Below, in pieces: positions 47,001-59,700 of a stretch of DNA of 64,000 nt (its first letter is position 1; each line of letters begins with the position of its first letter). The position numbers were made by a program, and so were the translations under genes. This DNA comes from Sphagnum compactum (Eukaryota; Bryophyta; Sphagnopsida; Sphagnales): positions 682,001-746,000 of the forward strand of contig OZ234495.1 in assembly GCA_965153455.1 (NCBI GenBank), written 5' to 3'. The notes under the pieces are model-generated. The model did not search any database, was not told where the DNA came from, and worked only from the letters and a program-made list of their open reading frames with translations.

Positions 47001-49062
47001 CCAGATACACATGTGGTTGAGATCTGTTTCGGTTGCCTGTCATTCCCACGAGCTTGTCCATCTGGTATTGCAGAGACAGTAGTCCCACCCAATTTTACCC
47101 CATTGAATTTGGGGTGCACAGTACTCTGTGAGCCAATCCCAACAACTTTGATCTGATTTCCCATCTTTCCATTCAGCAAAGTTCCTCCACCAGTATGTCG
47201 TTCTGGTTCAGCTTGCTGCTGTGCACGGACTGTCTTTCCTTTACTTCTTGTCACAGTTTCCCATCCCACATCACTAGGAGAATATGTATTTTTTTCTGAA
47301 GATGTTCCATTTCCATTTATAGGTTCCACTGCATTGTCAGCCAATGCCTCAATCACATTATCCCAACCATCTGTAATCAAGGAATCTGAAAGATGATAGT
47401 GTCACCAACAGAATGCATTTTACAGTTAGCAAAGACTGCCTGCTGCCAACACTTTAAAACAATGAAAGGATTCCTCATTAAAGAGATCCTTACGCCAGAT
47501 GACTAGAAAGATACAACAACCAACACCCTAAACTAACTAAATACTTGAGATACCATGACTTTCAAATAGATAACTTCCACAGAAAGTATCATAAAACAAC
47601 AGAAGGGAAGGGTGCTAAAAGAACATCTGGTAGTCAACCCACCTCTTTCTCTAACAGTGTGAAAATATCTAGAGAAAATACATACAATCAGTCACACCTT
47701 GGGGAGTTAGTCTACCTGCTTCTTGATCCCAGGCAGAAAATGCAGGGTGAGACAGGTTGTGTATATTCAGCTGAGATTGCTCAGACATCTGGTGGCAGGA
47801 TGAAAAAACAACTTCGCATTCTGCATCTCTCAGACTACTTTGATGATCTCGGCAAATCAGTCGCTCTTGCTTCTCTATGTGAAAATTGTTGCGTCCTGCT
47901 GCTATGGATGCCACTTCAAACACAAACAAAAGTTCACGCCAGAGAATTTCACCTTAGTACATGCACCTATGACAATCCATTAGTTCCTATAGTGCTCAAG
48001 AAAAACATCAACAGAGCTGTTGTAATTAGAATATTACAATTCTCAATGCCGAAGGCCTACAGTTTTTGTGTCTTCATTTACCTGGAGGTCCTTGCAGACT
48101 AGGTAGAACAGAGCCACGAGAACCTCCAGTTGGCAGAAATTTCTGATTTAGCCCAACAGATCCTCCTTGAGCATCCTTCTTACTATCACCAGCAGTACTC
48201 ATTTTCTTGCAATGAATTTCTCCATTCGCTGTAGAGACTCCGTCACTTCCTTGGTCTGCCCTCGTGATTATAGAAAACTAGTATCACATGAACCAGAAGT
48301 TGCAAACTAAAAAAGAAACCAAGCATTGCAGGTTACATGGTGAGGGCTAAAGCAACATCTTTCACTTCTGCCTCTGAGATTAAGTGCTGTTGCCACTAGT
48401 GCATAAGCAGTGCATGTGCAATTGCAACACATCTTATGTTCCACATCCATGCAGGCACATGCCATTCTTCAGACAAAAGCTTCATTTATCATCACACTCT
48501 TGCAAGCAGCACATCTTCAAGAAGGTGTATATGCTTCTGATCTTTTGACATGTATAGCAATTCAAAGTAAATACTAAAACATGGAATGTAAAGAGTTCTT
48601 ACCAAATGATCTTCCTGTTTGAAGCCTCTGTACATTTTGTACAGGCTCTTGTTTGGATGCAAATACCACACCAACGCTAGTTTGGGATGCACTCTTATTC
48701 CCATTGTTTTTTTTCTTTTGTCTGGGCTTTATTTTACCTTCTTCAGATCGGTTGCCACCTGTCACTTGCCCAGCTAAATCAGTGATATTGGGCTCTTCAT
48801 CAATCTCTTTCGCCCTCAGGCTTTTCTCATTGGGCTCCCAAGGTGCACAGTGATCTGCATAGACATTTGACCCACCTGCCCCACTCACTTCAGTGATTGG
48901 ACAGCGTGCATTCACACCACCTGAAGACTCCAAAGCCAGCTTCCCAAACTTCAATTCCACAGAAGGAATGCATGGACCCTCCACAATCTGGTGCCCACTC
49001 TCTGTACCCTGATCCTTCTCCTGACAATCCATGTAATCTTTCGTGCTTTGATTGTCCTTCAT
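44048..49062 (-). CDS. SGS3: Suppressor of gene silencing 3 (SGS3), nine coding exons
   Basis: SGS3 stabilises cleaved or aberrant RNAs and works with RDR6 to make double-stranded RNA for secondary and trans-acting siRNAs in cytoplasmic bodies. Exons read on minus: 49062-48603, 48255-48082, 47895-47716, 47385-46786, 46620-46064, 45806-45503, 45207-44963, 44652-44459 and 44267-44048. All junctions are GT-AG and phases agree, giving 977 residues. A Ser/Gly/Lys-rich, presumably disordered N-terminus (1-490) is followed by an acidic stretch (~493-520), the zf-XS finger (HCPVCQGGVG from 558; WFCGFGPLMAHA), the XS domain (~634-755; VWPPM, WVGMGNKELL, YGPQGHRGMS) and a coiled-coil C-terminus (~765-977). 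No XH domain is present, which separates it from the IDN2/FDM proteins. The N-terminus is longer than in Arabidopsis SGS3 (about 625 residues). Exon 3 has conserved phases but no family support, and the exon 8 donor is weak. The first in-frame Met was taken as start. Confidence 0.92.
47716..47895 (-). other. SGS3: Symmetric 180-bp exon (possible cassette exon) of SGS3
   Basis: An open stretch between AG (47897-47896) and GT (47715-47714) that encodes 60 residues starting GRNNFHIEKQERL. It begins and ends in phase 1, like the exons on both sides, so the gene reads through whether it is included or skipped. Codon use looks protein-like. I include it in the gene model but it could be alternatively spliced or intronic. 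Confidence 0.6.
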
Positions 49063-51112
49063 ATGTGCAGTGCTGAGGAACCTTAATAGGTTTTGGCATC
49101 TGCAGGCCAAATTGGTATCATTCAATTCTGTGGCATCAAATTCAGCTCTCCACCTAGAATCATGACTTGTGCAACTAATTGTATAAATTGAACTAAATGG
49201 GAAGACTGAAATTGGAGAAAAAAGAGTGCTCAAATATCACTCTGGACATGATCTCTACATGAAATCAACAGCGCAGATACTTCTGGCACCTATCCATTGG
49301 TGTATGCACAGGCAAGAGAGGCAAATAAAATGCAATAGAAATCATCTCTGTACTAGGAAGGTTCATTTCATGATGTTGACAAGCATTCAGAAAAAAGAAT
49401 GAACCCAAGTAGTTCATGTTAGCCTCTTTGAAGGCACAACAAGTTTATGAAGCTATGCTTCATTTCATACTAGCTTATCCCTGTAAAGACAAGAATGTAA
49501 TCCAGGTTGACCTACGTAGAGGGTGGTGGTTGTAGCATCCTGCACCCTCCAAATTACACCACAAAAGCATCATTCTGAAGTAATTCTTCGAGGAAGGAAT
49601 CGAAAACACAAGTTCACCATGCCCCAGACTATCAGCCACCAGAATATTGCCACGGTTCTACCTATCCAGCACCACCAAAGCAGTATTGCTAACGCTTAAG
49701 TTTTCTGTGTAAATGACAAGAGACGTCTCACCAGAACTGCTACAGAAGTTTAAGTGCACTCATAACCTTACGGGAGTCACTAACACAGTTTCAGACGATG
49801 CCTTCGTCACATGATCTGCCATAACCATCCACTGAATTCACTTCCCAACGAGAAACTACAACCTGACTAAGAGTTACCGTTGAATTTCCGAAGGCATCGG
49901 GAAGACTCTATTGGCGAGCATTGAACAGGCATTCAAGCTAAAATGAAATCAATAATATCCTCATGAATAATATCCTCACATTCACACTGCAAGAATACAG
50001 CATATGAAGTGTTGAGAACTGTTCAGATGATGGTCAATTGAGACAAAACTTTGCAAATGCAGCAGTGGAAACTTCTGCTTCAAAAACTTCCTGCAAGCCT
50101 GCTGAAAAGTTTTGATGCTGAACGATACCTACGCTGGACACAAAACAATCCGAATGTGCATTATGGCTGCACCATCGGCTTATCGCCATATATAAAATAG
50201 CCATATCCACAACAAATTTTACCTACAGGATTGCTTAGCAGGTCAGTCGCTGCAACCTTGTAGAACAATAGAAAATGAGAGCGACAAGCTACACAGCGGA
50301 CGCTTTGGAAAAACACCACAACATTTGCAACAAAAGAACAAAAATCTCGTCAAACGATGTTGGAAAGAACTCCAGGACACATGATTGTCAAAAACCTACA
50401 GAAGCGACTACTTGCACAATGAAGAGCGACTAGCGAAAATTTAAAAAACGGAAAACCGTGCACGGCCTACATGCCTCTATAGAAGATCATTCATAGGCAA
50501 AAGCGAAAGAGTACTTACAAAATAATGTAGAAATCAGACAAAGAACAAGCAGGTTATTGATGCTCCCTTGAAACTCCACGGGACGGATGCTAACGAAAAA
50601 CCGCTTCAGTGCAGCACAGACGATTCAAACAACAAGCATTCCCACGAATCAACGACACTATGTATGCAACTCGGAACAGCAGAAAACTCTTCATAAAAAA
50701 AGAGCGTCAAAATCTCAGTACTTTAAAAGATCGGTTTCTTCTGCATGTCTCAAGAACAGTGTACATGAAAATGACACAAAATCACTACAAACCGAAGCAA
50801 CGAACAAACAAGCTGAGAGATCCTCCCCTCCCCAAATGACCTACAATTACTCGCCACGACTTCCGCAGGCAGGACCAGCAACCAAAATGAGCCTCGAGCC
50901 AAAAATCATATAGACAAAGAGACAGACAGACACATTTGTGCGTTCGCGCTTGCGTCCGTGCTTGCTCCAGACAAGAACGTTATAAGAGTACGTAGACAAC
51001 TGATCAACCCCCCAAAACAATCCATTAGAAGTAAAGAAAACAATTGAAGAAACAACAGCAAGCAAGCAACAAGACAAGGATCCAATCCTAATTCTTCTTC
51101 CTCCTTACATAC
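49063..51112 (-). other. SGS3: Probable long first intron of SGS3 (5'UTR intron)
   Basis: A strong donor (CTG|GTATGTAAGG at 51113/51112) and an acceptor (CTCAG at 49073, giving an exon from 49072 with CACTGCACAT before the start ATG) would define an intron of about 2.04 kb. With this acceptor the SGS3 Met at 49062 is the first ATG of the exon. Earlier AGs at 49154 or 49101 would add upstream ATGs. No coding exon was recognised inside; frames on + at 50587-50913 are chance frames. Confidence 0.45.
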
Positions 51113-51285
51113 CAGTTAACAGTAATCGAAACAGATGCTGCTCTCCCGGTGGAGTTTTGCGTCCAGTAGCGTTGCAGAGCAGAGCAAAGCGAAGCAAAAT
51201 AAAGCGCGAAAACGACGCCGGCGACAACTGCGACGGGAAAACGAAGCCAACGAAACCAAGAGAAAAAGAGCGCCAATGGATATAG
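51113..51285 (-). other. SGS3: Probable 5'UTR exon and start region of SGS3
   Basis: The sequence is much richer in GC and C/T than its surroundings (minus strand CTCTTTTTCTCTTGG, CGTCGCAGTTGTCGCCGG) and ends in a strong splice donor. Typical of a plant transcript start and first non-coding exon. The 5' limit is a guess; a weak TATA-like CACTATATCC lies at about 51273-51283. Confidence 0.4.
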
Positions 51286-51339
51286 TGCCCTTTAGTAAGT
51301 AACTAGTGACCCATTTATCTACCGAACACTGTAGGGTCG

Positions 51340-51900
51340 AGAGTAGCTTTAGGCCCCACTTTAGATGGGGTCCTAGAGGGTCCAAATCCCTAGGAACCAA
51401 ATTTGGACTCATTTGAAACCAAATTGAATCCTTGAGTTGGACCTTGCCTAGGTCCTTAGCTTTTGCATCTTGGTTCTTCAAATCATGAGGAGGCTCCCCT
51501 TTATAACTTTCTTTTCTTTTCTTTTTTGGGTTCAAACCGATTGATTTTCCCTCCAAATTGGGGCCTTGTAGATTTAGCCTCCATTTGCCACTTTTTGGTC
51601 TTGGACCCTCATCGAAAGGCCGGCCACGGGTCCTATTTTATGGCTCTCATCCAATAAGATTGCTATATTTCATCGGACCCTGGCCCTTGGATCCTCTTCT
51701 AAAGTGGCCCTTAGCTTGCATCCATGGTTCCCCAAATCATGACCTCTCTTTTCAGCTCTCTATTTTTATTTTTTTTGGATGTGAACCGATTGATTTGGGG
51801 GTCCAATATATGGCTCTCATCCAATAGGATTGCTTTATTATTTACATTCGACACCTGACTTTGGACCCTCATCTAAAGTGGCCCTAAGTTGCAAATTTAA
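51340..51900 (+). repeat. Two-copy diverged direct repeat (~170-250 bp)
   Basis: TATGGCTCTCATCCAATA occurs at 51639 and 51811. TTGCATC...GGTT...CAAATCATGA occurs at 51464 and 51716. GGACCCTCATC occurs at 51604 and 51863, and CTAAAGTGGCCCT near 51699 and 51875. The order of blocks is the same in both copies but spacing differs, so indels have accumulated. No coding potential. Confidence 0.7.
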
Positions 51901-53299
51901 ATGACCTAAAAAAAAAATCATCATAATTAGTTGTGGGGACACCCAATGTTCAATTTTTTGTTTTGGTTGTGATGGGCATCTTTGATTGGTCCAATCTCCA
52001 CCCCAAAAAACATAAAAAAACAAAAAAAAAAACCTAGGCTTTGGCCTAAGTTCTCATCTTTGTCACCTATATAATGCAACCCAAATGGAGGAGACTGTGG
52101 GCTAGCTAATAAGCTGAGGTGCTAGTGGGAACATGTCGGGGGAGCACATTGAGAACTTGAAGAACATGTTGAGAACAGGATGGGAACAAAGTGAGAACTT
52201 TGTGGGAACACATTGGGAACAACCAAAAGATCAAAAAAATTCCAACACCCCCAACAACCCTCGAACTGGAGTTAGCACAAGAGTAGTGACTTGTGACTTT
52301 TTTATCTTAAAGTGAAAAAGTAGCTTAACTAGTCGTTACAAAATTACATTACCGACGTACCAAGCGTAGTAAATAGTAAATGACACACATTTATCCATTC
52401 CATCATGAACTGTAGCGGCGGGTAATTAGGGTTTTGGGGAATATTTGGGCACTCGCGTCGCCGAGGTACGTAGGTAACTAGGTAGGTACCCACTTTCCTA
52501 CCTACCCGGCAGTCCTTTCCAGTCCAAATGTGGGCTGAAATAAGAGAAACCCTAATTAGGGTTTTTTAGGGGAACGAGGTTGGTACCCCATTGGGAATCG
52601 TCTGCTCCGTTTTTAATTACGAATCCGTTACAAAAAAATTGGGGGGGGGGGGGCCACATTTGTGAATTTTACATCATTTCAAAGAAAACCTAGATTTTGG
52701 GGGAAGAAAAACCTATGTTGATGTAAGGTTTTTTTAATCCAAAACAAAGTTCATTTTTTGTTTTCAGTTTTCTTCTTCAAATTTTATGTCATTTCATTTC
52801 AAAAAAAACTTATGTCGATGTGAATTTGATGACGTAGGCTTTTAAAAACCCAAAAAATCATTTTTTTTCCTAAAACCTACTTTCTTAAGTTCAATTTTTT
52901 TTTGTCTCCTTCCAAAACCTACATCAATTCAATGTTTTTAAATGTTCCTCAACATGGGAACACACATTTTCTTTACGGGCCAAAGCTTGTTCCCAACCCT
53001 AAAGCTTGTTCCCATGTGGGAAGTGGGGAGCATGTGGAAATATGTGAACATGCATTCCCATGTGGGGGACAAGGCATCATCACATGTGGGAATGTGAGCT
53101 CCCATTGCATTCCCAAGTGTCGCATAAAATGCCATGTCAATGTTATGTATGTGTCATGTCAACAAGATGTCAATGCCCCCATCAACACGGGTGTTATAAA
53201 TGTTTTGCAATGTAATTGTTTAATACTATTAAAATCAACTACCATATAATTGCTTTGAAACCCAAATTTAAACACTTAGTTGCAAATTAGTCACTTAAT
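51901..53299. other. Intergenic DNA rich in GGGAAC and telobox words
   Basis: GGGAACA-type words recur at 52127-52225 and TGGGAA/TTCCCA words at 52950-53110. A palindromic telobox AAACCCTAATTAGGGTTTT lies at about 52551-52569. A 13-base G run is at 52641-52653. No gene was recognised; a 115-codon frame at 52902-53249 follows the repetitive words. Confidence 0.5.
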
Positions 53300-53309
53300 C
53301 CTTTATTTT

Positions 53310-53740
53310 CATTTCATCTTTAGTTGTAAGTTAGTTATAAAGGATAGGAACAAAATTCATTGCTCAAATGGATGAATGAAATAATTTTTAAAAAATTTGT
53401 TAGACTAGTTATAAAATAGTTGTAAATAAGTTGCAAAAGATAAGGATATTTAGAATCCATTTGTCAAACTAATTGTAAAATAGTTGTAATAAATTACAAA
53501 GGATTGGGATAAAATCGATTCACATCAAATGGATGAATGAAATAATGAAATAATTATTTTTTGAACTAATTGTAAAATAGTTTTAGATAAATTATAAAAT
53601 ATAATAATAAAATTCATTCATCAAACGGATGAATGAAATAATTAAATATTATATTCGTCAAATTAGTTGTAAATAAGTTGTAAAAGGTATTAACATACGT
53701 CATTCGTCAACAAATGGATGAAATGACATGTTGGCATTTT
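53310..53740 (+). repeat. Diverged ~90-105 bp tandem repeat, 4-5 copies
   Basis: Each unit has an ACTAATTGTAAAATAGTTG-type part and an AAATGGATGAATGAAATAAT part, the second preceded by ATTCATTCATCAAA, making a small palindrome. Copies are AT-rich and diverged. Non-coding. Confidence 0.8.
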
Positions 53741-56700
53741 GGTGACCACCCACGTTGGAATGTGTGTGGGAATCTAATGTGAAGATTAGTTACAAAGAAA
53801 TTGCATATAGTTGCATGTGAGTTGCATTGTATATACAATATTGTATACGACATAAGGTGTTCACTACAATTGTTGCAACTTGTCTAATAACACTCAAGGT
53901 TGTATAAATACCATGAGTTGCAAATGTTTGTTGTCATTGGAAAACCCAATTGCAAGCCTAGTTCTAAAACCTTTTCTCATAATGGAGGTTATTAATACAG
54001 AGCAAGATTTTGAAAAAATCTACAACCCACCTAGGACAATTGCCATCTAATGTTGACTAAAATTGGGGATCCTCACCAATGGACCTACTTAACAAAGTTG
54101 AAAATAAAATAAAATTTGCCAAATGTTGAAATTTCAATTTACATAATGTCAATTTCTTGAAAACCTAAAGGATAAGCTATGGTCATTAACACAGTTTTTC
54201 ATTATTGTCACAATTGTATGTTTTGCCAATAATATAGCCTTGAACTTTGGTGGAAAATGGAATATTTTGAAAGCAAATGTTCAATGGATATCATTGTACA
54301 AATGTCAAAATCTAACACAAGAAATTTGAATTCATAAAACATCATCACTTAAAGCTTTCACCCATTGTCAAAAACACAATCTTTCACACATCCTATAACT
54401 GTTTTGAGATCTTTATAGGTAAATTGAAACATTGCAAATAACAATTTAAAAACATAAATGCAAATGCCAACAAAAATCAAAAAATGTATTCATCATTGTT
54501 ATGTATCAAAATGGATGAAAATTATTAAAATCTTCATTTATATATCAAAATATTTTTAAAATACAACCCAAAAATTTCATAAAATATTATATTACATGAT
54601 AAAGTGCATTTTACTAACTTAATTAATTATTCAACAATTAAGTGTTGAATCCATTAATGTGATAGTTGTAAAACTATGTACTTATATAATCCCGAGTTTT
54701 AATTTGTTGTACAATTACTTTGTACATATATAATCTACAATCTTTAGGAATGTGTGTAATATATTTATGGAATTGGACCTAATTTTTAAACCAAGCTTGA
54801 AGGTTCTACAATTTGAAACAATGTGCCAAAATAAAAACTAGAAGTTTCAAAAGTTTGAAGAATTGTGATCAAACTTGCATGCAAAGAACTTGGCAAAGTT
54901 TTCAAACCAAGATTGGAGGTTCTTTTTAAAATGAAGAATTTGCCAACATTAATCAAACCAAGGTTGGTCGGTTTTCTTTTCTTCACAACAAAGGGGACAA
55001 GTTTTTTTTTTAAAAATTGGGTCCCACATGATATCAAAGACATGAATTTTGAGATTGTTTTGGAGCCTTACTTTTGTCAATTTGCTAACTTCAACAATAT
55101 TCAAATTATCAATTTATTTGGTTTTTCTTATTATACCCAAATATTATGCATAAAGGTGGGGTTTGAAATACCTAACTTCATAACCATGTAATATAATGTC
55201 AATGTAGGTATTTATAAATAATTAAAATTCATCCAATAAAACATATATGGATTCCTTTGACATATTTTATAATTATTAATTCATGCTATGACATTTACAT
55301 TAAAAGGGGAGTTCAAAGTGGAAATAAAATTGAAAAACTATAGTCATGTGAAAAATGATATTTCAAATGTTTTCAGGTTTAAATGTTCAAAATCATACTT
55401 GGATAAAATGTGGAAATGTACAAATCAAGTTTTGGATTGATTTGGTTTTCATCAAAAACCCATTACATAAAATAACATGTTTCATTAAACAAAATCAACT
55501 ACCATCCACCAATGCACCATGCAAGATGAATGGTGAGTGGATAGGAAACATTTTTCCATCTCATTTATATCCCTAATTAATTAAGGTGGTTAATTACATA
55601 TTGACAATCCACCTACTTACCTACCTTGCAAAATAAACTAGTTTAATTAATAACACCCTAGGGAATAATTGAAGCATTTATTAAAGGCAACATGAGGAAA
55701 GCCTAGGTATGTTGAATGGATCATACCAAGCTCTATAAATATGAAATATTCATGGCCTTACCAATATCAATACCAAGGTTTCACCTATATGTCAGTATAA
55801 CATCGGTGGAAACTTACGTGTGGCAACTAATTACTAATGGGCTTTCAATGGATGGTGCATTGGTGGGTGTTGGGTCACATTATCCCATTTTGCCTAGGAA
55901 TACAAGAAGCCCAAGAAGACAAGCAACGTTTTGTAAATAATGCCACAAATTTTGTTTCAAAGTTTCATTGATATTTTCACCATTGATTTGCATTGATGGA
56001 TATTAATGGGCCCTTATGTCATTGACCCAATTATTTTAAATTATCCTATAAGGTCATCCATCAAATATTATTTTGATTGAAGTGGGATTAATTTCAAATT
56101 TCTTATGGAACCTTGGTAAATTCATTGTACTTTTTAATATAGTTTTAAATGAAAATCACTTAAAATTCAATCTCTTTAGTTAAGTTGGTTGACAATTTAC
56201 AAAACCACATACTTGCACATCACCTTCTTGAAGACTATTAAATGGCACCAAAAATGGAACAAGGGGTTATTCATTGATATAATGTGTGTAAGAGGGATTT
56301 AATAGTTCAATAAAAAAAAGGAATAGTGAAAAGGGATGCATTTGCATGAAATTCAAAGATGTTGGTTTTTTTAGAATCCATAGTGGAATTGCCTTCCTTT
56401 GAATATTGGTTTTCCATTATAGTAACAACAAGAGAAAAGGTTCAAGAAGATGTGATCCTATAAGCCTTTCCCCCCTTCAAACTTGGCAGCATATATTACT
56501 TTATGTGTGTTTTTGGGAATCACCAGCTATGACTTGTAAGTGTAAAATTACACCTATCAACCCAAATGTAAAGGTATCAATCACATTTGAAAAAGAATGT
56601 ATTCCAATGATGGGGAACCCATTCATGGTATCATTTGAATATGTTGGGTGGAACGATAAAATATTAAAGGTAGATTCTAGGAGGTTCTAAACTGTTGTAC

Positions 56701-59700
56701 TTCCTTGCAATTAGGTGGTGCCAAACTATGGAAGTTCATTAAATGCCATAGTGAAACATGATGACCATGGATTCACTTCAATGAACTTTGAGTATTTCAT
56801 CTCGCTTTCAAGTTAATATTAGATTAACAAATGTCTTCTTTTGTAGAGGATGTAATAATGCCAAAGAATTGGAAAATATCAAAAAACCAAAAGGGTGAAT
56901 GCATGAATTCACAAAAATAAAATCCAATTTTTAAATTTTAAATAGGAGATAATGTTGATCATGTAGGTATACAAATGTCAACTCCAATTGAAGGAATGGC
57001 CTTGCATTTGGTCCATGCATTGATGATGTGGTTAAATCATGAATTGATCACCTGAAAACAAATAGTCGTTAAAAGGGATTGCAATTGTTTTTGAAGGTGA
57101 CAATGATAGCACCACCATTTTTTTGTGATGAATTTTTGCAATCTAGCATTGTTTTTGAAAAAAATGGAATTTTTTTTGAATTCCCAATTTTTGGGGAATT
57201 TTTTTGAAAAATTGCCATGTTTCTACACATTGTTGAAATAAGTTCAAGACACAAAGGGTTTTTAATAAATGTTTATCTACATAGTTGGTCTATAACAAAA
57301 TGTGGCTAAGTCTCCTTTTGGATGATCACTAACATTGTGGCAACATCGCAAAATTGAAAAAAACCATTGAATGTTGAAAGAATACAACCCAATATGTCTT
57401 CATTAAAATTTTGAGGCAAGTAAATGCATGGACTTACTAGCAAAGTTAATTCATTTGATGCCCAATTAAACTTGGTAGAAGGTAATTTAAGTTTCAAGTA
57501 GGGTTATGAATGGTTGGCCCCAAACTATCTTTGGACAAAAAAACTTGAACATCCATTTGCATGTAACAAATAAACATTTCATGGGTGGGCTTTGTTATCA
57601 AATTCAATGAATCGATGAAGGTTTAAGAACAATTGGCAAGATTGATTCAAAGAATAAATGCCAAAATTTCAATGTGAATCAACTTAGAATTTCAAAGTTC
57701 CATATGGCAAACTATGACATTCACAAGAGGATGATTAACCAGCTAGTAGACAATTAGCTTGATGAATGTTGAAAATTTATGGATTTCCATCAAAATGATG
57801 TATTTCAAATTAATGCATTACTTAAAATGTGTTAGCAATCTAATATTAATACCACCTACTTAGTATGCTTGATTACAAAGTCTCTTTTGAAGGTGAATCA
57901 TATTGAACCCTTCTAGCAAGTTTGATTTTTCTTTTAGTCATTATTGTGAAGTTATGGCAATGGTTGACTTGGACAACATAAAAATTCATGATTCATATAT
58001 AATGTATAATATTGGTTTTTTTGGGCTCAATAATGATTAATTGAACTTTTCAAACTTTTGAATTTAATTTTATGCAATTCCATACATTCTTAGCATTTAA
58101 AAAGAAATTAACCTTTTCATTATCCATTTATTAAAATTTTCATGTGAATATTTGAAGAACAAGTACATGTTTTCAATTTATTTATCCCCCAAGTTTGAAT
58201 TTTTACACTACAAGTTTTCAATTGATGCTCATGGCTTGCTTCTAAAAGATTTACATTTCATATGATTCTTACCATATTTTGTTTTCTCATTTCCAAAATA
58301 TTGTTTCATATCATTCGTGCACCAAAAAAAAAGGGAAAAAAAAAACCTTGTTTCATTGGTTGTCATGAAACAAATAAATTTTTTTTCATGAAATTTCAAT
58401 GTGCATTTCCAAAACCAATATCATTATTGTAATGTCCTTTCAAAAATTATTTTTAAAATTATTTCCATGATCAAGTTTAAGAAAAAAACTCAAAATCTAC
58501 TTTGATTACATTTCAATTCAATTACATTATGGGTTGTACTTTGCATATGGAGGTTGAAACCAATGTTGTGTGGTTCTTCCTTGTTAAAAGAACCTTTAAC
58601 CTTGGTTTTGACACTTGTTTATTCAAAGGTTATTTGGGAGTGGGACTCACTAATTCTTCCAATTTTGAACACCTTTTCGCATTTTCTTCAAATTCAAGAA
58701 CAAGGTTCAATTTCACATACACAATGACAATGGCTTATGTTATCATTGTTTAAATGTTGGTGATGCATTTTATAGTAGAGCAAAGTTGCTCCTAGTTTAA
58801 GGCATTTTGTTTTACCACGACATTTGGCATTTGAATGGCTACACTTTTGATTGCACTTGAATTGGTGATACATTTTGTAATAGAGTAAAGTTGTGTTCCT
58901 AATATATGACATCTTTAATGATTAAATCCATGATATAATATGAAAGATGAAAGCCTTAAAACAAAACTAAATATTTGGTATAATTGAAGATTTGTTGGTT
59001 CTTGCGTTAATACCAAAGTTCATTATAAATATTAATTAATATTAAATCATTGAAGCATATATTATTGATACCATTGCACACCCATTTCATAAACCCAAGT
59101 TCATTTATACTGGGTAGATATGAAAACTGTAAAAATCTTCCAATACCATTCTAAGGCTATTATGAGAAAAAAAAAAACCCTTAATATGAAAACCATGCTA
59201 GTATGTCAAGATGTCAATACCAAATTGACATTAGTTGAAAACAAGATTTCAAAATGATGCAATTTTCATGCCAAAGGTATTATTTGTAATTGAAAAATAA
59301 TGACGTTTTCACCATGAATACAAATGTGGGTGTTAGTTCACCTAATGCCAACCCTCACCCCATTTTTAAAATTTTTTCCTTTGAGAACCTTAATTGAAAG
59401 ATGAGCAACCAATGAGCCCATCTTTCATTATTTTTTCCCTTTCTTTTTCAATCTACATTGAATTCATCTTTTCCTTTTTCAAATTTAACCAACGTTTCAA
59501 AAAATTCCTTTTGTTTTCCCAAACTTGTATAACTTTATTCTTCTTCGGATTTGAATATTTTCTTCTTTTTTTGGGTTTTGTCATGTCTCTTTTATTACAT
59601 ATTTTTGTTTCACCTTAACATAATTTATTTTTTTCAGGACAATGAATGTGGTATTGCAAGAAAATGTTGATTTACAAGTTCAAATGTATAGAAAATGTTA

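Noticed and set aside
47545-48102. 185-codon plus frame inside SGS3
   Set aside because: It is antisense to SGS3 introns and exons 2-3 and has no recognisable domain.
48890-49099. Minus ATG frame MPKPIKVPQHCTYEG overlapping SGS3 exon 1
   Set aside because: It starts right after a possible acceptor but ends without a phase-compatible donor, whereas the other frame joins exon 2 correctly.
54786-55191. 85- and 108-codon frames on opposite strands
   Set aside because: Both derive from a repeat with AAACCAAG and AGGTTCT words that also occurs near 58.6 kb.
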